From Hyphomicrobiales bacterium (GTDB lineage Bacteria; Pseudomonadota; Alphaproteobacteria; Rhizobiales; Rhizobiaceae): DNA of 64,000 bases. The notes beneath the pieces are model-generated. The model did not search any database and was not told where the DNA came from. It saw nothing but the letters and a program-made list of their open reading frames with translations. A program made the position numbers and the translations under genes. How positions within the stretch are numbered: the first letter of the stretch is position 1; the number at the start of each line of letters is the position of its first letter. The stretch lies in assembly GCA_900469445.1 (NCBI GenBank), contig UBXM01000059.1, positions 1 to 64,000 of the forward strand, read 5' to 3'. Of this stretch, positions 24,502-33,473 are shown one piece after another.

Positions 24502-25788
24502 ATGGCCATCGATGTGAAAGCACTGCTGCGGGACATGTTTGACGCTTCGATCCTCGCGGCTCAGCCGCAGCGCAACGTGCCTGCAAACCTGCCGGAACCT
24601 CCAAAAGGCAAACTGGTAGTGATCGGAGCGGGCAAGGCTTCTGCCGCGATGGCCAAGTCATTTGAAGATGCCTGGCCCGGCGATCTGTCGGGCCTGGTGG
24701 TTACGCGTTACGGATACGCCATTCCATGCCGACGCATCGAGATCGTCGAGGCGGCGCATCCTGTTCCGGATGCCGCCGGGCTCGAATCCGCCAAGCGAAT
24801 ACTGGATCTCGTTTCGGGCCTGAGTTCCGACGATCTGGTCGTCTGCCTGATATCGGGCGGCGGCTCGTCGCTCTTGCCTCTACCGCTGCCCGGCCTGACG
24901 TTGGAGTACAAGCAGGAGATAAACCGGTCGCTGCTCAGGTCCGGCGCGACGATCACGGAGATGAATACCGTCCGCCGCCATCTTTCGGCGATCAAGGGAG
25001 GGCGTCTGGCTGTGGCATGCCACCCGGCCAAGGTGCTTACCCTGCTGATTTCCGACGTCCCAGGCGATAATCCGATAGACATCGCGTCCGGCCCGACCGT
25101 CCCTGATCCGACAACTTGCGCAGACGCCCTGTCGATCATCCAGCGTTACGGGATCGATGTTCCAGAAACAGTGCTGGATATTCTGCAAAGCGGCAGCGGC
25201 GAAAGCATCAAGCCGAACGATCCCCGGTTGGGTGGCTGCGAGGTGCGTATGATCGCGACACCTCAGATGGCCCTCGAAGCCGCAGCCGAAGTCGCAATCA
25301 ACGCTGGATACACACCCTACATCCTTGGAGATTCGATCGAAGGCGAGGCGCGCGACGTGGGAAAGGTCATGGCCGGTATTGCCCGCCATATAGCTGACTT
25401 CGGGCAGCCTTTCGCGGCGCCCTGTGTCCTGTTGTCCGGTGGCGAGACGACGGTGACAATTCGCGGCGATGGCCGCGGCGGGCGTAATGTCGAATTCCTG
25501 CTTTCGCTCTGCATCGCGCTGGACGGCGCGCCCGGTATCCATGCTCTGGCTGGAGACACCGACGGGGTCGACGGCATCGAAGAGATCGCTGGCGCCATCT
25601 TCGGTCCCGACACCCTGGAGCGCGCCTGGAAACTGGGCGCCAAGCCAAACGAATATCTAGCCAGAAATGATGCCCACGCATTTTTCGAACTGCTCGGGAA
25701 CAGTGTGGTCACCGGCCCGACGCTGACAAACGTCAACGATTTCAGGGCGATCGTGATCGAGAATGGCGGCAGTCTTTCCGATCGATAG
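24502..25788 (+). CDS. Glycerate 2-kinase (MOFRL family, TtuD/GckA type)
   Basis: A 428-residue MOFRL-family protein. The N-terminal half has VIGAGKASAAMAKSFE (about 36-51) and the phosphate-binding CLISGGGSSLLPLP (about 115-128). The C-terminal MOFRL domain has LSGGETTVTIRGDGRGGRN and ALAGDTDGVDG. Older annotations call such proteins hydroxypyruvate reductase (TtuD), but characterised members are D-glycerate 2-kinases giving 2-phosphoglycerate. The position directly after garR supports the kinase role here. It is not homologous to the E. coli GarK type. Confidence 0.88.
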   Translation: MAIDVKALLRDMFDASILAAQPQRNVPANLPEPPKGKLVVIGAGKASAAMAKSFEDAWPGDLSGLVVTRYGYAIPCRRIEIVEAAHPVPDAAGLESAKRILDLVSGLSSDDLVVCLISGGGSSLLPLPLPGLTLEYKQEINRSLLRSGATITEMNTVRRHLSAIKGGRLAVACHPAKVLTLLISDVPGDNPIDIASGPTVPDPTTCADALSIIQRYGIDVPETVLDILQSGSGESIKPNDPRLGGCEVRMIATPQMALEAAAEVAINAGYTPYILGDSIEGEARDVGKVMAGIARHIADFGQPFAAPCVLLSGGETTVTIRGDGRGGRNVEFLLSLCIALDGAPGIHALAGDTDGVDGIEEIAGAIFGPDTLERAWKLGAKPNEYLARNDAHAFFELLGNSVVTGPTLTNVNDFRAIVIENGGSLSDR

Positions 25789-25852
25789 TAGAAGTGCGGG
25801 TTTCGTCGCCGGAAAATTGCGGCGACCCGACAGAGAGGATGAGGAGAAAAAC

Positions 25853-26632
25853 ATGTCGATTCAGGCCCCGTATACGGCCTTCCCCAACAAATTCCGTCAG
25901 GATCTCCTGGCAGGCAACACGCTGATCGGCTGCTGGAGCGCGCTGGGCAGCCCGATCTCCACCGAAGTTCTGGGTCTCGCCGGCTTTGACTGGTTGCTGA
26001 TGGATCTCGAGCACGCTCCGAACGACATCCTGTCTCTGATTCCGCAGCTGATGGCGCTGAAAACCTCCTCATCGGCACCGGTTGTGCGGCCGCAATGGAA
26101 CGATACCGTGCTCATCAAGCGGCTGCTCGATGCGGGAGTCTTCAACTTCCTCATTCCGTTCGTCCAGAGCGTCGAGGAAGCCAAGGCCGCCGTTGCAGCA
26201 ACCCGGTATCCGCCGCATGGGGTGCGCGGCGTATCCGTTGCTCAGCGCAGCAATGTCTATGGCACGGTTCCCGATTATCTCAATATCGTCAACGACAACA
26301 TCACGGTCGCCGTTCAGATCGAAAACCAGGCCGGGGTTGCCGCCGCCGCAGAGATTGCCGCCGTTGACGGAGTGGATGCGCTTTTTGTCGGCCCGTCCGA
26401 TCTTGCTGCCGCTCTCGGCCATCTTGGTAATGCCGCTCATCCGGAAGTGCAGGCGGCCATCAAGACGGTGTTCGAAAAGGCGAAATCTCAGGGCAAAGCA
26501 TCCGGGATACTTGCTCCGGTCGAAGCCGATGCCCGTCGCTATCTCGATATGGGCGCCACCTTCGTTGCCGTCGGCTCCGATCTCGGCGTCTTCAAGGCTG
26601 CAACCGCGACGCTCAAGAACAAGTATATCTAG
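25853..26632 (+). CDS. garL: 2-dehydro-3-deoxyglucarate aldolase (HpcH/HpaI family)
   Basis: A 259-residue class II pyruvate aldolase, matching GarL (256 residues). Motifs: AGFDWLLMDLEHAPND (residues about 42-57, metal Glu region), RPQWNDTVLIKRLLDAG with the phosphate-loop arginine, RYPPHGVRGVS and QIENQAGV, then FVGPSDLAAALG. It cleaves 5-keto-4-deoxyglucarate to pyruvate and tartronate semialdehyde, which feeds garR. The ATG at 25853 is chosen for its strong GAGGATGAGGAG leader; a longer frame starts inside the kinase tail. It is the last gene before a terminator. Confidence 0.92.
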   Translation: MSIQAPYTAFPNKFRQDLLAGNTLIGCWSALGSPISTEVLGLAGFDWLLMDLEHAPNDILSLIPQLMALKTSSSAPVVRPQWNDTVLIKRLLDAGVFNFLIPFVQSVEEAKAAVAATRYPPHGVRGVSVAQRSNVYGTVPDYLNIVNDNITVAVQIENQAGVAAAAEIAAVDGVDALFVGPSDLAAALGHLGNAAHPEVQAAIKTVFEKAKSQGKASGILAPVEADARRYLDMGATFVAVGSDLGVFKAATATLKNKYI

Positions 26633-26670
26633 CCAATTCAATACCCAAAACTCAAAACTTCAGGAAAAAA

Positions 26671-26698
26671 GTGGGGTAGCAGAGCGATGCTGCCCCAC
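26671..26698 (+). terminator. Terminator after garL
   Basis: An 11-bp stem with one G-T pair, GTGGGGTAGCA / TGCTGCCCCAC, six-base loop, preceded by an A-run and followed by CATTTTCC. It lies 38 bases after the garL stop. Confidence 0.75.
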
Positions 26699-26763
26699 CA
26701 TTTTCCGGTGAGTTAAGGGCACTCAACAGTGTATCGTCTCTTTGGTTGCCGGACTTCGTCAAG

Positions 26764-26793
26764 CCTGTTTGTCCAAACAGGGACCATGGTCCC
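26764..26793. promoter_or_regulatory. Two overlapping palindromes between garL and the ROK gene
   Basis: CCTGTTTG-TC-CAAACAGG (26764-26781) overlaps GGGACCATGGTCCC (26780-26793) by two bases. The rest of the 26633-26957 interval has no gene. The unit could be a minus-strand terminator for the ROK gene, although it lies about 165 bases after its stop, or a protein-binding site. Confidence 0.35.
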
Positions 26794-26957
26794 TTTCGAG
26801 GTCATGGCCTCATGATGATGTTCGCGGCGAATGCCTCAATGTGCGACTGAGGTCTGGAGAACTGATGCTGGAGACAGCTGACAAACTGGCTCGGTCACGA
26901 TAGCGGTTCGCCGGGTCGAAATCCCATCGAGACCAAACACCGCATGCTTTCGCAAAC

Positions 26958-28118
26958 TCAATAGAACATCCGGCGGAACGGCATAATCGCCGCCCCCATC
27001 GCGGCTGCGTCTGTCGCAATTTCCGATATGATCAGTTTCGGCCCGCCTCTGTGCACACCATAACGCGGGCGGTCGAAAATCTTTGTCCGCTCGATCAGCA
27101 TGGATGCCAGGGCGGGTGGAATCTGGCCGCCGAAAACGATTGCCTGCGGATCGAGCGTGGCGCGAATGGCGTTGACCAGACGGATATAGGCCGGTGCCAC
27201 GTCCTCCACCCAGTCCATTACGCCCGGCCAATCGCGATTAAAATTGCGGCGCATGTAGTGGATCGAGGGAACGTTGATGCCACTCCCGTTCAGCCGGTCA
27301 ATCAAATATTGCAGAGCAGGGCGCCTGTCCGTCTCGATCTCATCATAGAGCCCAGAAAATTCACCGGCATTGCCGTTGCCGCCCTGGAGCAGTTCGCCAT
27401 CGATGATCACGCCGCCGCCAAAGCCGTAGTTGAAGCTCAAATAGGCGAAATGTCGGATAAAACGGCCGATCCCGAACATCGATTCTGCAATGGCGCCGGA
27501 CTTGCCGCCGTTTATCACCCATACCGGCCGCTCGAATGTCTCCGTGAGGATAGGGCCAAGTTCGATCATCGACCATTCATGAAGCGGAAGGGGTGCGTTG
27601 TGGCGCGTGCCATCCACATGGTAACCGGCAATCGCAAAGCCTATGCCGAAGAGATCATTTTCTGCCAGATTGTTTTGGCGCTGAAGCTCTTCGACTTGCT
27701 GTTTCACCAGTTGAAGCGCCTGATGCATGGTCGTTTCGCGAAGCGGCACTTCCCGTTCGCCAATGATCTTGCCGGCCAGATCGACAATGCAGATGCCGAT
27801 GATATCGGTATTGACCGAGATACCGCAGGCATAGGCATGGCCACCATTCAAATGCAGCATCGGGCTGGGCTGGCCGCGTCCCAAGCCCGGCTTGGCTGAG
27901 CCGAGCATAATGATGTTGCGATCGGCGAGATGATCGAGGATGCGGTGGACTGATTGCTGAGTGAGGTCGGTATGGCCGGTGATTTCCGAGCGGGAAATGC
28001 CGGGATTACGCCAGATCAATTGCAGCAATTTGCGCTCGTTGGACGAAACGACCGCCGTCTCGTTCACCCGCAGAAAGCGTGGAGCAATCAAAGCCTCCGG
28101 AACGTAAACACCTGACAC
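26958..28118 (-). CDS. ROK-family transcriptional regulator
   Basis: A 386-residue ROK repressor. The N-terminal winged helix (about residues 25-80) includes NPGISRSEITGHTDLTQQSV. The sugar-kinase-like domain carries ACGISVNTDIIGICIVDL, the FNYGFGGGVIIDGELLQGGNGNAGEFS segment (read across about 200-235) and a C-terminal QAIVFGGQIP. The usual zinc-site cysteines of ROK kinases are not seen. The start is GTG at 28118. It is divergent from ugpB with inverted GTGTAACAA repeats in between. ROK repressors respond to sugars or sugar phosphates, so the operon inducer may contain a sugar. Confidence 0.88.
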   Translation of the reverse strand: MSGVYVPEALIAPRFLRVNETAVVSSNERKLLQLIWRNPGISRSEITGHTDLTQQSVHRILDHLADRNIIMLGSAKPGLGRGQPSPMLHLNGGHAYACGISVNTDIIGICIVDLAGKIIGEREVPLRETTMHQALQLVKQQVEELQRQNNLAENDLFGIGFAIAGYHVDGTRHNAPLPLHEWSMIELGPILTETFERPVWVINGGKSGAIAESMFGIGRFIRHFAYLSFNYGFGGGVIIDGELLQGGNGNAGEFSGLYDEIETDRRPALQYLIDRLNGSGINVPSIHYMRRNFNRDWPGVMDWVEDVAPAYIRLVNAIRATLDPQAIVFGGQIPPALASMLIERTKIFDRPRYGVHRGGPKLIISEIATDAAAMGAAIMPFRRMFY

Positions 28119-28140
28119 GCCACAAAACCTTACTGCAAAA

Positions 28141-28149
28141 GTGTAACAA
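28141..28149 (+). promoter_or_regulatory. GTGTAACAA half-site near the ROK start
   Basis: GTGTAACAA, the same nine bases as the right arm of the palindrome at 28228-28250. It lies 23 bases before the ROK start, a suitable place for autoregulation. Confidence 0.45.
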
Positions 28150-28227
28150 TCACACCATTAACGCTGCAACTTATGCCTGCTTATCGACGAATATCCGCTG
28201 TTTCAAGCAATTTTCGTCGTCATGGAA

Positions 28228-28250
28228 TTGTTACACACTAAGTGTAACAA
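28228..28250 (+). promoter_or_regulatory. ROK operator candidate before ugpB
   Basis: Perfect 9-bp inverted repeat TTGTTACAC-N5-GTGTAACAA, 55 bases before ugpB. The right arm is repeated near the ROK gene. No PhoB box (CTGTCAT-type repeats) was seen, which argues against simple phosphate-starvation control. Confidence 0.65.
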
Positions 28251-28304
28251 GCGCTCGTCATTCCTCCCGGGACGGCTCGGGATATCCAAAAGGGCGAAGC
28301 GAAC

Positions 28305-29612
28305 ATGAAGATCTCCACTCTTGCGACCACTGTCGCGCTTCTCGGCTGTGCCAGTGCGGCGCAGGCCGCCAATATCGAATTCTGGTACGGCAATACCGGC
28401 AATGTCGAAGTGGCCATCAAGGCGCAATGCGATGCCTTCAACGCTTCGCAGAGCGAGCACAAGGTCAACTGCGTCGGCCAAGGCTCCTACGAAGTCTCCA
28501 TGCAGAAGGCGATTGCCGCTTACCGCGCCAAAAACCACCCGGTTCTCATCCAGTTCTTCGATGCCGGCACGCTCGACCTGATGCTGTCCGGCGCCGTTGA
28601 GCCGGTTCAGGATCTGATGCCCGAGGTGAAGTGGGACAGCTATATCGCCGGTGCCCGCGCCTATTACGAAACCTCCAAGGGCAAGCTGTTTGCGCAGCCC
28701 TACAATTCCTCGACGCTGCTGTTCTACACCAACAAGACCGAGCTCGAAAAAGCCGGCATCTCTGAGACGCCGACAAGCTGGGAAGGCATTATCGAAGCTG
28801 CCCGCAAGCTGAAGGCTGCGGGCCATGCCTGCCCGTTCGTCACCGATGGCGACACCTGGCGCGTGCTGGAGCAGTTCTCCGCCCGTCACGGTCTGCCGAT
28901 CGCCACCAAGCATAACGGTTATGACGGTCTCGACGCCGAATACGTCATCAACTCCACCTTCGCGGCAAAGCACCTCGCCAACCTCGTCGAATGGCGCAAG
29001 GAAGGTCTCGTCCGTCTCGCCGCCGATACCAAGGCCGGCAATTACACCGCTGCCTTCAATGCCGGCGAATGCGCGATGATGGAACAGTCTTCCGGTTCCT
29101 ACGCCGCTGCCGCCAAGGCTTTTGACGGCAAGTATGAGCTGACCGTTGGCATGGCGCCGATGTACAAGGATTACACCCGTCACAACACCTTTGTCGGCGG
29201 CGCGTCCATCTATGTCATGAAGGGTCACGACAAGCCCGAGATCGAAGCTGCCAAGGCGTTCCTCGATTTCCTGCGCAAGCCGGAACAGCAGATGTCGTTC
29301 ACCGCGGCGACGGGTTACGTGCCGGTCACCACCGACGTTCTCGATGTGATCGCCAAGAGCGACGTGGCGAACTCGCCAAAATATGCCACCGCCAAGGTCG
29401 GCGTCGAATCCATGAACCAGCCGGCCACCGCCGATACGCGCGGCATCCGCCTCGGTTTCTACGTGCAGTTCCGCGAAGTCTTCATGGAAGAAACCCAGAA
29501 GGCTTTTGCCGGCCAGCAGACCATGCAGGTCGCGCTCGACAACACCAAGAAGCGTGGCGACCAGCTGCTGCGCCGTTTCGAGCAGACCTACAAGGGCAAG
29601 CAGCTTCCCTGA
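28305..29612 (+). CDS. ugpB: UgpB-like glycerol-3-phosphate/phosphodiester-binding protein
   Basis: A 435-residue ABC solute receptor of UgpB type. The signal peptide is MKISTLATTVALLGCASAAQ, with cleavage after QAA near residue 22. The mature start NIEFWYGNTGN, the ASQSEHKVNC and SYEVSMQKAIAAYRAKNHP segments, PQ/QPYNSSTLLFYTNK and MMEQSSGSYAA all follow the UgpB pattern. UgpB binds glycerol-3-phosphate and glycerophosphodiesters. The two downstream phosphodiesterases and the inositol-phosphatase-like gene suggest a diester substrate. A hairpin after the stop separates it from the permease genes, as expected for a receptor made in excess. Confidence 0.88.
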   Translation: MKISTLATTVALLGCASAAQAANIEFWYGNTGNVEVAIKAQCDAFNASQSEHKVNCVGQGSYEVSMQKAIAAYRAKNHPVLIQFFDAGTLDLMLSGAVEPVQDLMPEVKWDSYIAGARAYYETSKGKLFAQPYNSSTLLFYTNKTELEKAGISETPTSWEGIIEAARKLKAAGHACPFVTDGDTWRVLEQFSARHGLPIATKHNGYDGLDAEYVINSTFAAKHLANLVEWRKEGLVRLAADTKAGNYTAAFNAGECAMMEQSSGSYAAAAKAFDGKYELTVGMAPMYKDYTRHNTFVGGASIYVMKGHDKPEIEAAKAFLDFLRKPEQQMSFTAATGYVPVTTDVLDVIAKSDVANSPKYATAKVGVESMNQPATADTRGIRLGFYVQFREVFMEETQKAFAGQQTMQVALDNTKKRGDQLLRRFEQTYKGKQLP

Positions 29613-29634
29613 TCCACGTCTGGTGATTTTCCAA

Positions 29635-29659
29635 GCATGGGGCGGGTTCCGCCCCATGC
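29635..29659 (+). terminator. Receptor/permease intercistronic hairpin (ugpB-ugpA)
   Basis: Perfect 11-bp stem GCATGGGGCGG / CCGCCCCATGC with a three-base loop between ugpB and ugpA. Probably protects the ugpB mRNA or partly terminates, raising the ratio of receptor to permease. Confidence 0.6.
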
Positions 29660-29683
29660 CTTCTCTTGTTCGGAACTGTCTCC

Positions 29684-30574
29684 ATGTCGTCGGAATCCTC
29701 CCTGTTCAGCCATCGATGGCTGCCGGCTCTTTTGCTGGCGCCGCTGCTGCTGCTGATCGTGCTGTTCTTTTATGTGCCGGTCTTCCAGGCTTTCTACTGG
29801 TCGTTTTTCCTTGAGCAGCCGTTTGGCGGCGGTTCGGAATTCGTCGGCCTTCAAAATTTCCAGCGTGTCCTTTCCGATGCGGAATTCTGGGCGGCGACCG
29901 GTCGCACGGTCATCTTCATGCTGACGGCATCCGCGCTCGCGGTCGTCGTGCCGCTGATGCTGGCGATCGCCGCCGACCGCAAGATCGGCATGTCCTATCC
30001 GGCCCGCAACATTCTGGTCTGGCCGAAGGGCATTGCCGGCGCGTCGATCGGTGTCGTTTTCGCCTTTATCTTCAATCCGTTCGTAGGATTGATGGGGCCG
30101 CTCAATGCGCTGTTCCCCGGCCTGTGGAACCCCGGCATCGATGGCACGGATGCGTTCATCACGCTGGTGGCCGCGCATGTCTGGAGCGGCATTCCGTTCA
30201 ATTTTGTCATCCTTTTGGCCGGCCTGCGCTCGATCCCGCCCACCATGTATCAGGCTGCCGCCATGGATGGTGCAGGTCCATGGCGCCGCATTTTCGATGT
30301 GCAGCTGCCGCTGATCATGCCGCAGCTGTTCCTGACCTTCGTCCTGGAATTCACCGAAAGCATCACCTCGGTCTTCGCGCTGATCGACACCATTACCGGC
30401 GGTGGTCCGGGCGGCTCGACGACGCTGCTTGTCTACAAGATCTATGTCGACGGTTTCCGCGGTTTCGACCTTTCCGGCGCCTCCACCCAGACGGCCATTC
30501 TGATGGTCTTCGTCCTTCTTCTCGCAGCCTGCCAGTTCTACTTCCTCGGCCGGCGCATCAATTACGAGCGCTGA
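29684..30574 (+). CDS. ugpA: ABC permease UgpA
   Basis: A 296-residue binding-protein-dependent permease with six TM segments. The cytoplasmic EAA loop reads YQAAAMDGAGPWRRIFDVQLPLI near residues 193-215 in two parts (AAAMDGAGPWRRIF, QLPLI). ATG at 29684 is preferred over a TTG at 29666, as the TM1 segment then starts at a normal distance. It pairs with UgpE and docks on UgpC. The gap to ugpE is three bases. Confidence 0.92.
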   Translation: MSSESSLFSHRWLPALLLAPLLLLIVLFFYVPVFQAFYWSFFLEQPFGGGSEFVGLQNFQRVLSDAEFWAATGRTVIFMLTASALAVVVPLMLAIAADRKIGMSYPARNILVWPKGIAGASIGVVFAFIFNPFVGLMGPLNALFPGLWNPGIDGTDAFITLVAAHVWSGIPFNFVILLAGLRSIPPTMYQAAAMDGAGPWRRIFDVQLPLIMPQLFLTFVLEFTESITSVFALIDTITGGGPGGSTTLLVYKIYVDGFRGFDLSGASTQTAILMVFVLLLAACQFYFLGRRINYER

Positions 30575-30577
30575 GCC

Positions 30578-31495
30578 ATGGTCGAAAACGCACGTTCCAT
30601 CAACATCGCCGCCAGCATCCTGCTCGCCATCGGCATCCTCTATATCGTCGGGCCTTTGTATCTGACGCTTTCCACCGCATCGCAGTCCTATGAATACATG
30701 CTGCGCAACGGTCTGGCCTGGGTGCCGGGCACCGAACTTTTTGCCAATATGGGCAAGGTCATCCACGATACGCGCATCCCGATCCAGATGCTCAACAGCA
30801 TGATCGTGGCCTTCTCCAACGCGCTCGCCACTTGCATCCTGTCCTTCCTGTCGGCCTATGCGATCGTTTATTTCCGCATCCGCTGGGCGGGCGTGGCTTT
30901 TGCGCTGATCCTTGCCACCATCATGTTGCCGCTCGATATCCGCGTCATCACCACCTATCAGGTGGCCTCGAACATTTTTTCGCCGCTGAATGCCGTGCTC
31001 GATTTCACTGGCCTCAACAGCCTGATCGAGATGATGTTTGGTGCACCGATCCAGCTCGAACTCAGCGTGCTCGACACCCATTTCGGCCTGATCGCGCCGC
31101 TGGTGGCACATGGCACCGGCACCTTCCTGTTCCGCCAGTTTTTCCTCACCCTGCCGAAAGATCTGTTCAAGGCAGCGCGCATGGATGGGGCAGGGCCGCT
31201 CCGCTTCCTGATCGATATTCTTCTGCCGCTTGCCCGTACCAGCTTTGCCTCGCTGTTCGTGCTCACCTTTTTGAGCGGCTGGACACAATATCTGTGGCCG
31301 CTGGTCGGGGCCTCGACGCCCGACATGCAGACCGCCGTTGTCGGCCTTGCCCGTCTCGTGCCGGATGCCGATGGCCAGGTGCCCGATTTTCCGATGATCA
31401 TGGCCGGTGCCGTGCTCGTCTCACTCGTCCCCCTCACGATGATCGCCCTTTTGCAGCGCTTTCTCGTCCAGGGCCTCGTTCTTTCGGAGAAATGA
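30578..31495 (+). CDS. ugpE: ABC permease UgpE
   Basis: A 305-residue six-TM permease, second membrane subunit of the Ugp importer. The EAA loop LFKAARMDGAGPLRFLIDIL lies near residues 196-215. N-terminal TM1 is ILLAIGILYIVGPLYLTL. It lies three bases after ugpA and four bases before ugpC, so the membrane and ATPase subunits are made together. Confidence 0.92.
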   Translation: MVENARSINIAASILLAIGILYIVGPLYLTLSTASQSYEYMLRNGLAWVPGTELFANMGKVIHDTRIPIQMLNSMIVAFSNALATCILSFLSAYAIVYFRIRWAGVAFALILATIMLPLDIRVITTYQVASNIFSPLNAVLDFTGLNSLIEMMFGAPIQLELSVLDTHFGLIAPLVAHGTGTFLFRQFFLTLPKDLFKAARMDGAGPLRFLIDILLPLARTSFASLFVLTFLSGWTQYLWPLVGASTPDMQTAVVGLARLVPDADGQVPDFPMIMAGAVLVSLVPLTMIALLQRFLVQGLVLSEK

Positions 31496-31499
31496 TCCC

Positions 31500-32624
31500 A
31501 TGACCGCCATCGACACTGCCATCCGCGCCGCCGCGGCCGAGATCGATCTGATCGGCGTCACCAAATCCTATGACGCCAAAAACACCATCATCCCGCCGAT
31601 CGACGTGACCTTGCGCCGCGGTGAATTCACCGTTGTGCTCGGTCCCTCCGGTTGTGGCAAGTCCACGCTTCTGCAGATGATTGCCGGGCTCGAACGGGTT
31701 TCCGGCGGCAAGATCGTTATCGGTGGTCGCGAGGTGCAGGATCTGGAACCCAAACATCGCGGCTGCGCCATGGTGTTCCAGAACTATGCGCTTTATCCGC
31801 ACATGACGGTGGCCGAAAACATGGCCTACAGCCTCAAGGTCGCCGGTGTTTCCAAGGCCGAACGGGCGGAGCGTGTCGCCACGGTCGCAAAAATGCTCGG
31901 CCTTGCCGATTTTCTCACCCGCAAGCCGGGTCAGCTGTCCGGTGGTCAGCGCCAGCGTGTCGCCATCGGCCGCGCCATCATCCGCGAACCCGGCGTACTG
32001 CTGTTCGATGAGCCGCTGTCGAACCTCGATGCGCAGCTGCGCCACGACATGCGCGTTGAGCTTGCCGAACTGCATCGCCGTATCGGTGCGACCAGTGTTT
32101 TCGTCACCCACGATCAGGTCGAGGCGATGACGCTGGCCGACCGTATCCTCATCCTCAACAAGGGTCATATCGAGCAGTTCGATACGCCGAAGGCGATCTA
32201 TCACCATCCGGCTTCCGTCTTCGTCGCAAAATTCATCGGCTCGCCGCCGATGAACATCCTGCAGGTCGAAGGTGATGGCTCGGTTCTGCGGCTGGCCGAT
32301 GGTCAGGCGGTTGCGAACTATGCGGGCAAGGGCAAATTCCAGCTCGGCATCCGCCCGGAAGATATTGCCGTCAACGAAGGCGGCTCGATCAAGACGGAAA
32401 TCCGGTATCGCGAAGATCTCGGCTCGCATGAAATTCTGGAAACCAAGACCGCCGAGCAGAATCTTCGGATCGCCATGCCCTTCGGCGTCGAGATCGATAC
32501 GACGCAGACCTTGTCGCTCTCCTTCCCGCAGGCGCGCCTGCATCTCTTCGAGGGTGAAAGCGGCCGCGCCATTGCCAACGCCTTCGGCGACGCGCAACCG
32601 GCTTCGGTGAAGGAATACCAGTGA
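31500..32624 (+). CDS. ugpC: ABC ATP-binding protein UgpC
   Basis: A 374-residue MalK/UgpC-type ATPase. Walker A GPSGCGKST (about 50-58), Q-loop FQNYALYPHM, signature LSGGQRQRVAIGRAI, Walker B GVLLFDEPLSNLD and the H-loop VFVTHDQVEAM are intact. The C-terminal TOBE-type regulatory part (about 245-374) carries FIGSPPMNIL and GIRPEDI. It energises uptake through UgpA/UgpE. The stop overlaps the next gene by four bases, tying the importer to its phosphodiesterases. Confidence 0.93.
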   Translation: MTAIDTAIRAAAAEIDLIGVTKSYDAKNTIIPPIDVTLRRGEFTVVLGPSGCGKSTLLQMIAGLERVSGGKIVIGGREVQDLEPKHRGCAMVFQNYALYPHMTVAENMAYSLKVAGVSKAERAERVATVAKMLGLADFLTRKPGQLSGGQRQRVAIGRAIIREPGVLLFDEPLSNLDAQLRHDMRVELAELHRRIGATSVFVTHDQVEAMTLADRILILNKGHIEQFDTPKAIYHHPASVFVAKFIGSPPMNILQVEGDGSVLRLADGQAVANYAGKGKFQLGIRPEDIAVNEGGSIKTEIRYREDLGSHEILETKTAEQNLRIAMPFGVEIDTTQTLSLSFPQARLHLFEGESGRAIANAFGDAQPASVKEYQ

Positions 32625-33451
32625 GTTACAGGGAATTTATTGCCGACAAAGCCCGCGATTGCGCCGTGGTTGCGCATCGCGGCATCTGGCGCAATGCGCC
32701 GGAAAACAGCCTGTCTGCCATCCAGCGTGCGATCGATGCCGGTTATGATGTCGTCGAGATCGACATTCGCCGCAGCGCCGATGGCGGTCTTTTCCTGCTG
32801 CATGACGACACGCTGGAGCGCATGACCGGTCTCGATCAGAGGCCGGAGGGGTTGGCTTCGAGTGACCTTTCGGTCTTGCGCCTGCGCGACCGTGATGGCG
32901 GCGAAGACAATGCCTTCACACTGGAAAGGTTGCCGAGCCTCGCCGAGTTTTTCGAACTGACGCGCGGGCGCATTTTTCTGCATCTCGACGTCAAGGAACG
33001 GGAGGTGATCCCGGATGTGATCGCTCTCGCAAAGGCAATGGGTGTCGCGCATGAGGTCGATTTTTGGGCCGCCCTGAAAACCGAAAAGGATCTGAATTGG
33101 ATCCGCAAAACGATCCTTCCGCATGACGTGCTGTTTCTGGCCAAGACCCGGCTCAACGTGCCCGGTGCGGCCACCCAGCTGGCTCTGCTGCATGACCTCT
33201 CTCCCTCCGTCTGCGAAATCTATTTCGACAGGCTGGAAGAACTTGCTGCCCTTAAGGGCCTTACCCGCAACACCGGCATGGCGCTCTGGGTGAACACGCT
33301 CGACAGCGTCGCCTGCGCCGATTTCACCGATACCGCGGCCCTTGCCGATCCCGATGCCGTCTGGGGACGGCTGATCGATGCCGGCATTTCGGTCATCCAG
33401 ACCGATGAGGCCGCTGCCCTCAAATCCTATCTCGCGGCCCGCCGCGCCTGA
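32621..33451 (+). CDS. Glycerophosphodiester phosphodiesterase, first of two
   Basis: A 276-residue GDPD TIM-barrel protein without signal peptide, so cytoplasmic like UgpQ. Catalytic marks: VAHRGIWRNAPENSL (His/Arg and Glu-Asn, residues about 17-31), DVVEIDIRRSADG (metal Glu/Asp, about 44-56) and LLHDDTLERMTG (second His-Asp). It should split the imported diester into an alcohol and a phosphate monoester, typically glycerol-3-phosphate. The next gene is a close relative of the same length, so this pair is a tandem duplication or a specialised set. It overlaps ugpC by four bases. Confidence 0.92.
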   Translation: MSYREFIADKARDCAVVAHRGIWRNAPENSLSAIQRAIDAGYDVVEIDIRRSADGGLFLLHDDTLERMTGLDQRPEGLASSDLSVLRLRDRDGGEDNAFTLERLPSLAEFFELTRGRIFLHLDVKEREVIPDVIALAKAMGVAHEVDFWAALKTEKDLNWIRKTILPHDVLFLAKTRLNVPGAATQLALLHDLSPSVCEIYFDRLEELAALKGLTRNTGMALWVNTLDSVACADFTDTAALADPDAVWGRLIDAGISVIQTDEAAALKSYLAARRA

Positions 33452-33473
33452 ATACCCTCCAAGGAAAAATGAC

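Noticed and set aside
24502..25788. Reading the MOFRL gene as hydroxypyruvate reductase (TtuD)
   Set aside because: Position directly after garR and characterised MOFRL enzymes favour glycerate 2-kinase; the reductase name is historical.
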